Positions 42,165-51,527 of a DNA stretch of 64,000 bases are shown here, piece after piece. Both the position numbers and the translations under genes were made by a program. This DNA comes from an uncultured Roseiflexaceae bacterium (lineage in GTDB: Bacteria > Chloroflexota > Chloroflexia > Chloroflexales > Roseiflexaceae): NCBI GenBank assembly GCA_937988885.1, contig CALKHR010000050.1:1-64000 (forward strand), read 5' to 3'. Positions within the stretch are counted from its first letter, which is position 1; the number at the start of each line of letters is the position of its first letter. A model generated the notes under the pieces. That model was not told the origin of the DNA and ran no database searches. It saw only the letters and a program-made list of their open reading frames with translations.

Positions 42165-44234
42165 CTAGGCGGGCTCGGCAGCAGGCTGGAGTTCCTCGTG
42201 AGTTGGATCTTTATCCGGGCGACGCACGGATTCGACCAGACGCTGGATCTCTTCCGATGGCTCTTTGGTGAGCAGCGACACCACAATCACCAGGATGAAG
42301 TTGACGATCAGGCCAAATACACCAGCACCCAAGTGGCTAATGCCGAGGACATTGAAGGTCGGGTCGATGTAGTTCATCACCATGTAGAAGATACAGGTGG
42401 CCATACCGCCAATGATACCGGCGATCGCGCCAGGGCCATTGGCGCGCTTCCAGAAGATACCCAGCAGAATGATCGGGAAGAACGAGGCCGTCGCCAGCGA
42501 GAACGCCCAGGCGACCATCTGCGAGATCAGGGCCAAGCGCGGCAGTGCCGCCAACGCGGCTGCGGCTGCCGCCACCAAGATCATCGCCTTACCGATCCGC
42601 ACACGTGTCTGCACCGAAGCGTTCGGGCGCAGCGTCTTGAAGAAGACGTCGTGGGCGATCGCGGAGGCGATCACGACCAGCAGACCGTCGGCGGTGGAGA
42701 GCGCTGCGGCTAAGCCACCCGCCGCCACCAGCGCCGCGACGGTGTAGGGCAGGCCCGCGATCTCGGGCGTGGCCAACACCACCAAGTCGCCGTCGATACT
42801 GATCTCGCGGAACTGCAGGATACCGTCAGTCGAGACGGCAGTCACGGCGGTGCCGCTCAGTTCGCCAGCGGTGCCGCCCTTGCTCGGATCGCTGGCATCA
42901 GCGGGCACGAACGGGCCAAGCTGGATCTTGCCATCGCCGTTCGCGTCGTTGATCACCAACGAGCCATTGCTCACCTGCGTATTCGCCCAGGTTGGCAACT
43001 CGCTAATGCTGGCATCCTGCAGGCGGTTATGATCGGTGATATTCAGCAGACCGGTGCGCGCCCAGTTGTTCGTCCAGGCTGGCAAGCCAGCGATCGGCTG
43101 ACCCGCTACATTCTTCAGGATCTCCCAGCGCGAGAAGGCTGCATAGGCAGGAGCCGTGAAGTAAAGCAGGAAGATGAAGAACAGTGCCCAGCCGACGCTC
43201 TTGCGTGACTCCTTCACGCTGGGCACCGTGTAAAAGCGGATCAGAATGTGGGGCAACCCAGCCGTGCCCACCATCAGACAGAAGGTCAGCGCCAGGAAGT
43301 TCCACGGCGTGCCGACCCAATCGTTGGTCGATTTCGCGGCAGGCGGCGTCAGGCCGATCTGGCGCGCGCTCGATACCGCCGAAGCGTTGTTCAAGCCTTC
43401 GTTAAACGGCTCAAGGTAAGTGCTGGTGCCCAACTGCTCGGTTTCGAGTCGTTGCACCTCTTGCAGCGCCTGGCCGTACATCAACTGCGGGATCGGCACG
43501 CCCGTCAGTGCATACGAAAGCATAACCACCGGCACCAGGTAGGCAATAATCAGGATGATGTACTGCGCCACCTGTGTCCAGGTCACGGCCTTCATACCAC
43601 CCAGGAACGAGCAGACCAGCACACCCAACAGACCAACCACCACGCCGACCGGGTAGCTCACACCCACCAAGCGGCTCATAATGATGCCAACGCCCGTCAC
43701 CTGCGCCGTCACGTAGGTGAACGACACGATGATCGCAGCGATCGACGAGACCACACGGGCGGTGTTGCCCTCGTAGCGCGCGCCCACGAAGTCGGGCACG
43801 GTGTACTGGCCAAACTTGCGCAGGTAGGGCGCAATCAACAGGGCCAACAGCACGAAACCGCCCGTCCAGCCCATGATGTAGGCCAAGCCATCGTAGCCCA
43901 ACAACCAGAGCGTGCCCGCCATCGAAATGAAGGAAGCGGCGCTCATCCAGTCGGCGCCCGTCGCCATACCATTGGCGATCGCAGGTACGTTACGGCCAGC
44001 CACATAGTACTCGTCGAGGTGCTTGGTACGGCTCATAATGCCGATACCAGCGTACATCGCCAACGTTAGGAACAGGAAGAGGTAGCCGATCCCGGAGGTC
44101 GAAAGGACGCCGAGGCTCTCTAAAATACCAACGAAGATCGAAAAGAGGATGAAACCGATCGTGAAGTAGGTGTACCGACGAGCCAAATAGTTGCTAAACC
44201 AACCAGCGCTGCTTGGCTTGTTTGTCACGGCCAT
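42165..44234 (-). CDS. Sodium:solute symporter large subunit (VC_2705-type)
   Basis: A 689-residue SSF protein with about 13 helices. AAAGGAG precedes the ATG. Family patterns are EYYVAGRNVPAIANGMATGADWMSAASF (split by eye), YTVPDFVGARYEGNTARVV and GGLAAALSTADGLLVVIASAIAHD. An insert of about 100 hydrophilic residues (NNWARTGLLNITDHNRLQDA and on) between helices is characteristic of this subgroup. Together with the DUF4212 small subunit 21 bases upstream it forms a two-component symporter. Acetate or another monocarboxylate is plausible because two acs-like genes and nhaA follow, but substrate is unproven. Confidence 0.92.
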   Translation of the reverse strand: MAVTNKPSSAGWFSNYLARRYTYFTIGFILFSIFVGILESLGVLSTSGIGYLFLFLTLAMYAGIGIMSRTKHLDEYYVAGRNVPAIANGMATGADWMSAASFISMAGTLWLLGYDGLAYIMGWTGGFVLLALLIAPYLRKFGQYTVPDFVGARYEGNTARVVSSIAAIIVSFTYVTAQVTGVGIIMSRLVGVSYPVGVVVGLLGVLVCSFLGGMKAVTWTQVAQYIILIIAYLVPVVMLSYALTGVPIPQLMYGQALQEVQRLETEQLGTSTYLEPFNEGLNNASAVSSARQIGLTPPAAKSTNDWVGTPWNFLALTFCLMVGTAGLPHILIRFYTVPSVKESRKSVGWALFFIFLLYFTAPAYAAFSRWEILKNVAGQPIAGLPAWTNNWARTGLLNITDHNRLQDASISELPTWANTQVSNGSLVINDANGDGKIQLGPFVPADASDPSKGGTAGELSGTAVTAVSTDGILQFREISIDGDLVVLATPEIAGLPYTVAALVAAGGLAAALSTADGLLVVIASAIAHDVFFKTLRPNASVQTRVRIGKAMILVAAAAAALAALPRLALISQMVAWAFSLATASFFPIILLGIFWKRANGPGAIAGIIGGMATCIFYMVMNYIDPTFNVLGISHLGAGVFGLIVNFILVIVVSLLTKEPSEEIQRLVESVRRPDKDPTHEELQPAAEPA

Positions 44235-44255
44235 GGTGCCAACTCCTTTCGCGAA

Positions 44256-44564
44256 CTATTCCTCATCGACCCCATATTCACGATCCAGCTTCTGCATACG
44301 CCACGCGTAGTACACGATCAGCGCAACAAAGACTACCAATGAGCCTTGGGAGCCCATGTAATAGCCGAGCGGGAAGCCAGTCAAAATATTGATTGAGTTC
44401 AGTTGGTTGACGATTAGTACGGGGAGGTAGGAGACTGCGAACCAGATCACGAGCAGAGAGATGATCAGACGCACATTACTGCGCCAGTAGCCAACAGTAT
44501 CGAATTCTTTTTTCGTTGCAGCAGCTTGCCGCGTAGTCTTCATCGATTCAACGGATTGAGCCAT
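44256..44564 (-). CDS. DUF4212 small subunit of the SSF symporter
   Basis: A 102-residue two-helix membrane protein. GAGGAGG lies five bases before the second of two adjacent ATGs, so 44564 is preferred over 44567. The motif ILTGFPLGYYMGSQGSLVVF is the family hallmark. DUF4212 proteins accompany VC_2705-type SSF symporters. The same domain is found fused to the large subunit at 46944-49157. Confidence 0.93.
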   Translation of the reverse strand: MAQSVESMKTTRQAAATKKEFDTVGYWRSNVRLIISLLVIWFAVSYLPVLIVNQLNSINILTGFPLGYYMGSQGSLVVFVALIVYYAWRMQKLDREYGVDEE

Positions 44565-44896
44565 CATTGCCTCCTCTTATTGCACCATGAAGCTTTCCAT
44601 CCATCAACACGGGCAGTTTGTCTGATGAAGTGCTTCGCGCCTTCCTCCTTTCCAGATACGCGCATTTAACTTGTCGCCTGCTACAAGTTGCGCGATGCTC
44701 ACGTAGTATGCATCCCGATCCATGAACGGCCTGGCATACGACGTGACGATAAAACAATACAATTGCTGGGAATATAAACATATGCTACTATCTTTATGCA
44801 AAATCACCTTAAGCTGTTTGTAAAGTTTCGGTAAATTTGGTCATGAGAACATCAAGGCCCAGGATTCGCGTGGTTACTATCTGAACGAGGAGTGCC
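44565..44896. other. Divergent spacer before the symporter and membrane-protein genes
   Basis: About 330 bp. AACTTGT (44668-44674) / ACAAGTT (44683-44689), extended by GCGC on both sides, forms a hairpin in the probable leader of the DUF4212 gene. AGGAGG-like purine runs (minus strand near 44650) occur but no coding frame is convincing. GAGGAG at about 44888 is the ribosome-binding site of the plus-strand gene. Confidence 0.45.
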
Positions 44897-45178
44897 ATGA
44901 CCAACTTCTTCCTGCAATTGCGCGAGCGTCCATTCGTGCATAAGCTGCTCGGCCTGTTCTTCTATGGCATCGCATCCTTCTCCTTCATCTACCTCATCGG
45001 CAACGTGTTACTCGACAACTTCCTCCTATTTCGGGCGTTCGAGCTACTCTGGTTCATTCATATCGTCATCATCTGCAACCAGATTCAGCGTAGCCAGCGC
45101 GAATTGATCCTGCTGGCCATAGCTGGGTTGTTACCAGGCTTGATCAATAACATCGTCGGGCTGTTTGCCTTCGCCTAA
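44897..45178 (+). CDS. Small two- or three-helix membrane protein, unrecognised
   Basis: A 93-residue protein with GAGGAG before the ATG. Hydrophobic helices cover about residues 18-60 and 68-92 (LLGLFFYGIASFSFIYLIG, ELLWFIHIVIICNQI, LILLAIAGLLPGLINNIVG). No family recognised. Its stop codon overlaps the next start (TAATG), so the two proteins are translationally coupled and perhaps form a complex. Confidence 0.75.
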   Translation: MTNFFLQLRERPFVHKLLGLFFYGIASFSFIYLIGNVLLDNFLLFRAFELLWFIHIVIICNQIQRSQRELILLAIAGLLPGLINNIVGLFAFA

Positions 45179-46938
45179 TGACCGCGACATCATCACGCTC
45201 CGTTGTGCGCCGCCTCGCCCTGCTGGCGTTGGGCTTGCTGTTGGCTGCCTCGTTTATCGCCGTGTTCCGCCAGAGCCGCGCGCCGATCGATCGGCTGTGG
45301 CTGCGCGCGCCCGGTTGGAGCCGCGCCACCCTGATCGGCCATACCACCGCCGAGCACGCCGTACCGTTCGCCTTCGATGCGCAGGGCCAACCGTACCTGC
45401 TGCTCGTGCCGCCCGAACTCGGTGGCACCCACCCACAACTCGTTGCACTCGACCGCCGCGCCCAACCACGCTGGCACGCCGACCTCACAGCCGCGCCCGC
45501 CGCACCAACAGCCCCACAACTCGTGTGGGATGGCACGGCGCTGCGAGCCTTCTGGCTCAGCAACCAACAACTCTACGGGGCGCGCATCGCAACGAATGGA
45601 GAAATATTGGAGGAACCGCGCCTCCTCTCCGGCGCGGCAGTAGTGGAATCGTACAGCGCCGTGGCCGATGCCAACGGGCGCATGGCGGCGTGGTTCGGCG
45701 GCACCCTGCGCAACCCGGGCGTCTACGCACTCACGGGCGACCTCGCCGCCCCGCAGCAGATCGACAACGACGGCATCCGCCCGACGCTGCGCTTCGACCC
45801 ACACGGCACGCTGCACGCCGCCTGGATCACCGAAAGCAGCGCTCAGCAGCGCGACACACGCATCGCCTACACCACTGTCGCCGCCGCCGCACGCCCCGCA
45901 CCCAGCCGCACGGTGCTCACCATCGAGAGCTACCGCGCGGGCGACAATGTGGAAGGCCCGTGGCTCGGCATCGACGCGCAGACCGTCTACTTGCTCTGGT
46001 CGGCCACCGCGCCTCGCTCCGGCGCGGTGTTCAGCCAGTTCGCCAGCTTCCCGCTCGGCGCACCGGAACAAATCTCCGAGATCCAAGCGTTCACCATGCC
46101 GATGCAATCAGGCGCCAACTATCAAGCTAGCGACGGCGCGCTGAAGGCCGGGCCACGCCTCGCGCTTGGCCAAGCGGTCGGTGGGCCGCTCACCAACATC
46201 AGCAGCAACGCCAGCGCCGCCAACGAACTGGCGGTCGCCCTCGTCAGCCAGCAGTACACCAACAAACAGCTCGTCAAACAAGTCAGCATCATGTTCACTC
46301 GCAACGGCGCGCCCAGCACCTACCAAATCCTGAGCAACACGCCCGACAATGCCCTCACGCCGTACCTCGCCAGCGACGCACAGCAGCATCTCTACGCCAG
46401 TTGGCGCATCGTCGGCCAGAACGGCTACCGCGTCTACTTCGCCAGCACCGCTCCCGATCTGGTCGCCGCGCTACGCCCAATCACGCAGGGCGATCTGGCG
46501 CGCATGGTCATCGATACGGTGTTCGGCCTGCTCACAGGCGCGATGCTTGCACCGATCGCGGCGGTCGCCTGTTTGGTCGGTCCGTTGCTCGTGCTCGGTG
46601 TGACGTGGTTTCTGCGGCGCAAAGCCGAAACGTGGCGGGATTGGCGGGTGTATCTCTCGGTGGGGGCGGCGCTGCTCGCCTTCTGGATCATCAAGCAAGC
46701 CCTGCTCGAAAGCATGGCCAACATCGTGCCGTTTGCGGCGTGGGTCCCGATCATCCCCAATAGCCTCGGGGAGGTGCTGCGCTGGGGGATCACGCTGCTC
46801 TCGCTGGTCTTGGGGCTGTGGATCGCGTGGCGCGTCACCGTGCGGGCGGGGCGCTACTCGGCGGTGCTCTTTGTGCTGGCCTACATCGCCGTCGATAGCC
46901 TGATCACGATGGCCGTCTTTGGCGAGGCGATGCTGTAG
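45178..46938 (+). CDS. Exported-domain membrane protein, unrecognised
   Basis: A 586-residue protein. An N-terminal helix (LALLALGLLLAASFIAVF) leads to about 400 residues outside the membrane with a repeated beta-propeller-like rhythm (GTLHAAWITESS, YLLWSATAPRSG, QHLYASWRIVGQ), similar to sialidase/exo-alpha-type repeats. The last 150 residues contain about five helices (FGLLTGAMLAPIAAVACLVG and on). It overlaps the preceding small gene by the TAATG junction. It converges on the fused symporter with only five bases between stops. Function unknown. Confidence 0.78.
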   Translation: MTATSSRSVVRRLALLALGLLLAASFIAVFRQSRAPIDRLWLRAPGWSRATLIGHTTAEHAVPFAFDAQGQPYLLLVPPELGGTHPQLVALDRRAQPRWHADLTAAPAAPTAPQLVWDGTALRAFWLSNQQLYGARIATNGEILEEPRLLSGAAVVESYSAVADANGRMAAWFGGTLRNPGVYALTGDLAAPQQIDNDGIRPTLRFDPHGTLHAAWITESSAQQRDTRIAYTTVAAAARPAPSRTVLTIESYRAGDNVEGPWLGIDAQTVYLLWSATAPRSGAVFSQFASFPLGAPEQISEIQAFTMPMQSGANYQASDGALKAGPRLALGQAVGGPLTNISSNASAANELAVALVSQQYTNKQLVKQVSIMFTRNGAPSTYQILSNTPDNALTPYLASDAQQHLYASWRIVGQNGYRVYFASTAPDLVAALRPITQGDLARMVIDTVFGLLTGAMLAPIAAVACLVGPLLVLGVTWFLRRKAETWRDWRVYLSVGAALLAFWIIKQALLESMANIVPFAAWVPIIPNSLGEVLRWGITLLSLVLGLWIAWRVTVRAGRYSAVLFVLAYIAVDSLITMAVFGEAML

Positions 46939-46943
46939 CGCCG

Positions 46944-49157
46944 CTACGGGCCGCGCAACATATCGACCAACGCTTGCGTCTCGCGGTTGGGAGACGCGGT
47001 CAACCTGCTTACAGCATAGGTCACAATAAAGTTCGTCAACATCCCGAACACGCCCGCCGCCACATGCGTAATGCCCAGGATATTCCACTGAGGATTCCAA
47101 CTGTTCAGCAACATATAGCCAAGTGTCACGAACAAGCCGGCCAGCATGCCAGCGATCGCGCCCTTGGCATTCGCGCGCTTCCAGAAGATGCCCAGCACCA
47201 GAATGGGGAAGAACGTCGCAGCCGCGAATGAGAAGGCCCATGCCACCAACTGCACAATGATCGCCAGGCGACGCGTGGCCGCGAACGCCGCCGCCACCGC
47301 CACCAGCAGAATCAGCACGCGGCCCAACAGCAAGCGCTCGCGGGGCGATGCCCCAGGGTGGAGCGTGCGAGCATACACATCGTGCGCCAGCGCCGAGGCG
47401 ATCACCATCAGCAGGCCGTCGGCGGTCGAGAGCGCAGCCGCCAAGCCGCCCGCCGCCACCAATGCCGCCACCGTATGCGGCAGATTCGCGATCTCCGGCG
47501 TCGCCAGCACCACCAGATCAGGATCGATCTTCAACTCATCGAACTGCAGAATCCCGTCGCCGTTCGTATCGCTGATCGTCAGCAGCCCGGCCTGCGCCCA
47601 GTTCGCCGCCCACTCCGGCACCTCCGTGATCGGCTTGCCGACCACATTCTGCAGGATCTCCCAGCGCGAGAACGCCGCATACGCCGGAGCGGTGAAATAC
47701 AGCAGACAGATGAACAACAGCGCCCAACTCACACTGCGCCGCGCCGCCGCGCCATCGGGCACCGTGTAAAATCGAATCAAAATATGCGGCATCCCCGCCG
47801 TGCCGCACATCAAACACAACATCAGCGCCAAGAAGTTCCACGAACTCCAATTGTTGAACGGCGCCACATAGGCGTTCACAATCCCCTGCTCGGCCTCCAA
47901 GCGCGTGATCTGCTGCAACGCCTCGCCGTACATCAACTGTGGGATCGGCACGCCCGTCAAGCGCAGCGACAAGATCGTCACAGGCGTCAAATAGGCCAAC
48001 AACAGCACAATGCACTGCGCCACCTGCGTCCACGTGATCGCCCGCATCCCACCCAAGTACGAGCAGAACAACACGGCCCCCAAGCCGATCAGCACGCCCG
48101 CCAGGTAATTCACGCCCAAAAAACGGCTCATAATGATGCCGACGCCCGTCACCTGCGCCGTCACATACGTGAACGAGATGATCACGCCGATAAACGCCGA
48201 CACCACCCGCGCCCGGTTGCCCTCGTAGCGCGCCGCCACGAAATCGGGGATGGTGAACTGACCGAACTTGCGCAAATACGGCGCGAGCAGCAGGCCCAAC
48301 AGCACATAGCCGCCCGTCCAGCCCATAATGTAGGCCAAACCCTCGTAGCCCAACAGCCACAGCGTGCCGGCCATCGAGATGAACGACGCCGCGCTCATCC
48401 AGTCGGCGCTCAACGCCATACCGTTGAAGAACGACGGAATCCGCCGCCGTGCGACGTAATAATCCTCCAGCGTATCGGCCCGCGATGTCACGCCGATCAC
48501 CGCATAGATGCCGAGCGTGAACACCAGCAGCGCCCACCCAAGCACATTCGTGTGCAGGTTCAGCCGATACTCCAGCGTCCCCATCAAAAACACAAACAGC
48601 ACAAACCCAATGGTAAACAACAGGTACCTCGCGGCGACCCGCCACGACGCCACGCGCGCCTCGCGCATCGCGCTCGCCAAGCGCGGCAGCCCTCGCAAAC
48701 GCTGCTCAAGCCGACCGATCCGCCAGGCATACGCGCTGATCAGGCCCAAAAACACGATCAGCGAGCCTTGCGAACCCATGTAATAACCGAGCGGGAAACC
48801 AGTGAGGATCGTAATCTCGTTCAACCAGGGCGACAGCATGGCGGGCACGAACGAGCAACCCATCCACAACAGCAGCAGCACCACAATCATCCGCACATTC
48901 GTGGACCAATACTGCTGCGAGGCGCTATCCACCCTCTGCGCGAGTGGCGTTGCGGGTTGGGCCAGCGTCGAGGCTCGCATCGTCGGCGTGGGGCGCAGCG
49001 GCGTCGCGGGGCGCATCGAGGGGGTTGGCTCATCGTCGCGCCGCAGCCGTGGGAACAGGAAATCGAGCACGCGCAGCGCCACCAGCATCACAACCAGCCA
49101 CAGCACCAACAGCCGCACCAACGCAAACCAATCGAAGGATGTGACGCTTTCGGGCAT
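46944..49157 (-). CDS. Natural fusion of DUF4212 and SSF symporter subunits
   Basis: A 737-residue protein. Residues 10-35 are an additional helix and 36-75 a Pro/Thr-rich segment. Residues about 80-155 match DUF4212 (ILTGFPLGYYMGSQGSLIVF), and the rest is a VC_2705-type SSF symporter (YYVARRRIPSFFNGMALSAD, WMSAASFISMAGTLWLLGYE, FTIPDFVAARYEGNRARVV). The neighbouring genes at 42165-44564 encode the same two parts separately. The hydrophilic insert of the split copy is shorter here. Probable Na+-coupled uptake of a small organic acid; substrate unknown. Confidence 0.9.
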   Translation of the reverse strand: MPESVTSFDWFALVRLLVLWLVVMLVALRVLDFLFPRLRRDDEPTPSMRPATPLRPTPTMRASTLAQPATPLAQRVDSASQQYWSTNVRMIVVLLLLWMGCSFVPAMLSPWLNEITILTGFPLGYYMGSQGSLIVFLGLISAYAWRIGRLEQRLRGLPRLASAMREARVASWRVAARYLLFTIGFVLFVFLMGTLEYRLNLHTNVLGWALLVFTLGIYAVIGVTSRADTLEDYYVARRRIPSFFNGMALSADWMSAASFISMAGTLWLLGYEGLAYIMGWTGGYVLLGLLLAPYLRKFGQFTIPDFVAARYEGNRARVVSAFIGVIISFTYVTAQVTGVGIIMSRFLGVNYLAGVLIGLGAVLFCSYLGGMRAITWTQVAQCIVLLLAYLTPVTILSLRLTGVPIPQLMYGEALQQITRLEAEQGIVNAYVAPFNNWSSWNFLALMLCLMCGTAGMPHILIRFYTVPDGAAARRSVSWALLFICLLYFTAPAYAAFSRWEILQNVVGKPITEVPEWAANWAQAGLLTISDTNGDGILQFDELKIDPDLVVLATPEIANLPHTVAALVAAGGLAAALSTADGLLMVIASALAHDVYARTLHPGASPRERLLLGRVLILLVAVAAAFAATRRLAIIVQLVAWAFSFAAATFFPILVLGIFWKRANAKGAIAGMLAGLFVTLGYMLLNSWNPQWNILGITHVAAGVFGMLTNFIVTYAVSRLTASPNRETQALVDMLRGP

Positions 49158-49211
49158 AACAGCGCACCTCGCTTAAACCAACGTGCCTCAACACAACGCC
49201 ATAGAGGGAAT

Positions 49212-49341
49212 GAAAAAAGGGCGCGTCGTCAACTTCAGCGCCCGTCGCTCCGTACAACCTCCGTCGTGTTCAACGTGTGCGCGCTCGGGCAGCTGTGGCG
49301 CTACGCGCCAAAACGCGCGCCGCTGTACTCGCGGCCATCCA
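49212..49341. repeat. Intergenic repeat family 3, copy 2
   Basis: Same orientation and high similarity to 12136-12266. In this copy GGGCGC (49219-49224) and GCGCCC (49238-49243) pair, and the minus strand then has six Ts, a probable terminator for the histidine kinase gene. The block GCGCCAAAACGCGCGCCGCT is shared exactly. Confidence 0.82.
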
Positions 49342-49357
49342 ACGCCCGCATCGTCGC

Positions 49358-50518
49358 TCAATTCATCGCCGGGATCAGCGTGCCACACGTCGGCAACGTC
49401 ACATAAAACGTCGAACCCTGACCCAACCCAGCGCTCTCGACCCAGATCTCGCCGCCCTGTGCATACACCAAGTGCCGCGCGATCGTCAGCCCGATGCCTG
49501 TCCCGCCGCTCTTGCGGGCGCGGGATTTATCGACGCGATAGAATCGCTCGAATAGATGCGGCAAGTGCTCCGCCTCGATGCCGATTCCACTATCCTGCAC
49601 CGCTATCTGCACAAAGAAGTCGAACGACTCGACCTTAATAGCCACATTCCCGCCGTCGGGCGTGTAGCGCAGCGCGTTCGAGAGCAGGTTAATCAGGATC
49701 TGCTCAAAGCGATTCGGATCAACCAGAATCTTGGGCAGTTCGGGCGGCATCTGCACATCGAGGTGAATATTCTGCGCGGCGAACTGCGGCATAAACTGCG
49801 CTGCGATCTGCTCGATCAGCGGGGGCAAGTCGGTGGGGCGCGGCTCGATCCGCAGTTGCCCGGCCTCGGCCCGCGAGAGCAGCACCAACTCCTCGGTCAG
49901 CCACTTCAGGCGCACCGCTTCGTGCTGCACCATCGCAAAGATCTGCGGCTCGGGCGCGATCACCCCATCGATCAAGCCCTCCATGTAGCCCTCGATCGTG
50001 GTGAGCGGGGTGCGCAATTCGTGCGTCACATCGGCCAACAATGCCAAACGGCGCTGCTCGGTCTGCTCCAACGCCGCCGCAAGCTGATTAATGCTCAGGC
50101 TCAGGTCGGCCAACTCATCATCGGAGCGGATACTGGTGCGTTCGCGGTAGTAGCCCTGCGCCAGGCGGCGGCTCACGCTCGAAAGCTCCTGCAACGGCTC
50201 GACAACCCGACGCGACACGAACAGGCTCACCACAATCGCCGCAGCCAGCGCCGCAAAGCCCGAAACCAGCAGCGATTGATCGACCACCATCTGAAAATAC
50301 TCCATCTGGTTCATCTCATCTGGTGGCAACTGGTTCAGGCCCGTATCGAGCTGTGCCGTCTCCGAGGCAGCCGCGCCCAACGACAGATTCAACTCACGGG
50401 GCAGTTGGATCTCGGCGAGGAAATGCGCGGTTGGCAACAGCACCACCACGCCGATCAGAATGACCAGCAGGTGCGACACCATCAACTTCCAGCGTAGTTG
50501 TCGCAGCCAAACCAGCAT
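49358..50518 (-). CDS. OmpR-type two-component sensor histidine kinase
   Basis: A 386-residue membrane kinase. Two helices (about 12-35 and 82-102) enclose a short sensor region of 45 residues; a HAMP domain follows (RRVVEPLQELSSVSRRLAQG). The H-box VTHELRTPLTTIEGYM carries the phosphorylated His; N, G1 and G2 boxes are NLLSNALRYT, QDSGIGI and GGTGIGLTIA. It lies 15 bases after the response regulator gene, with no separate promoter, and is its probable partner. The stimulus is unknown. Confidence 0.95.
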   Translation of the reverse strand: MLVWLRQLRWKLMVSHLLVILIGVVVLLPTAHFLAEIQLPRELNLSLGAAASETAQLDTGLNQLPPDEMNQMEYFQMVVDQSLLVSGFAALAAAIVVSLFVSRRVVEPLQELSSVSRRLAQGYYRERTSIRSDDELADLSLSINQLAAALEQTEQRRLALLADVTHELRTPLTTIEGYMEGLIDGVIAPEPQIFAMVQHEAVRLKWLTEELVLLSRAEAGQLRIEPRPTDLPPLIEQIAAQFMPQFAAQNIHLDVQMPPELPKILVDPNRFEQILINLLSNALRYTPDGGNVAIKVESFDFFVQIAVQDSGIGIEAEHLPHLFERFYRVDKSRARKSGGTGIGLTIARHLVYAQGGEIWVESAGLGQGSTFYVTLPTCGTLIPAMN

Positions 50519-50533
50519 AGGGCGCCCTGCTGC

Positions 50534-51250
50534 TCATTGTCGATGCGCCACGAACTTATAGCCCACACCCCGCAGCGTCTGGATCATGCTCGGGTTCGCG
50601 GGGTCGTCCTCTAGCTTACGGCGCAGCAAGCCGATATGCACATCGACCACACGATCGATCCCAGCGAAATCGTGGCCCCACACGCGTTCGAGCAACTGAT
50701 CGCGGCTAAACACGCGGCCAGGTTGCTCGGCCAGCGCGTACAAGAGGTCGAACTCACGGGGCGTCAACTCGATCTGCTGTTGTTCGCGCCACACCTCGCG
50801 GCGCTCGGGGTCGATCTTGATCTCATCGAAATGAAGCGGAGGGCGCTCCATCAAACTCGATTCGCGGCTGTGCAGGGCGGATGTGCGGCTCCGACGCAAG
50901 ATCGCCTTCACACGCATCACCAACTCACGAGGACTGAACGGCTTGGTCAAATAGTCGTCGGCCCCGACCGATAAGCCCACAATCTTATCGATCTCCTCGG
51001 ATCGGGCGGTCAGCATCAACACGTAGGTATCGAACTCTTGTTGAATGCGACGGCACACCTCCAACCCATCCATACCGGGCAGCATCACATCCAGCACCAC
51101 CAAATTCGGGCGCTGGCTACGAGTCTGAGCCAGTGCGGAAGGGCCATCTAAAGCCGTACAGACATTAAACCCATCGGCCCGTAAATAACTGGCGATCAGA
51201 TCAAGAATCGGTGGCTCGTCGTCGACGACCAGGATCGTTGCGCTCTGCAT
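50534..51250 (-). CDS. OmpR/PhoB-family response regulator
   Basis: A 238-residue regulator with a receiver domain (ILVVDDEPPILDLIASYLRA, phosphoacceptor Asp in VVLDVMLPGMDGLEV, conserved Lys in GADDYLTKPFSPRELV) and a winged-helix output domain (LTPREFDLLYALAEQPGRVF, RDQLLERVWGHD). It is the first gene of the two-component operon with the kinase. Target genes are not evident. Confidence 0.96.
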   Translation of the reverse strand: MQSATILVVDDEPPILDLIASYLRADGFNVCTALDGPSALAQTRSQRPNLVVLDVMLPGMDGLEVCRRIQQEFDTYVLMLTARSEEIDKIVGLSVGADDYLTKPFSPRELVMRVKAILRRSRTSALHSRESSLMERPPLHFDEIKIDPERREVWREQQQIELTPREFDLLYALAEQPGRVFSRDQLLERVWGHDFAGIDRVVDVHIGLLRRKLEDDPANPSMIQTLRGVGYKFVAHRQ

Positions 51251-51527
51251 CGAACAGATCCTCCGATTAGTATAGATTCTGATACCGTTTAAGCGACGGT
51301 TATCGCACTATGTTTGAATACGGCGGACGCCGTATAAGCCGCAGATGATGGAGAGGAAACGGGCACTATTCTGCGATGTAAGTGGAATGCTACAAAAGAG
51401 ACAAGCCGGTACAACTATTGTAGCACATGTTGCAAATATACAATACAGAAGATTTTACTGTTGTAGGATCGATGCACTGTAGCAGCACATCGACCCTACT
51501 TCATCCGAATCAGCGACTATGACGTTG
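51251..51527. other. Spacer with an imperfect hairpin
   Basis: GTAGGATCGATG (51463-51474) / CATCGACCCTAC (51488-51499), 12 positions with one mismatch, probably the terminator of the CSLREA gene read on the minus strand. Its TCGATGCACTG/CAGCACATCGA core resembles the hairpin of MITE-like copy C and may be a relic. The promoter of the two-component pair should lie near 51260-51330. Confidence 0.45.
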
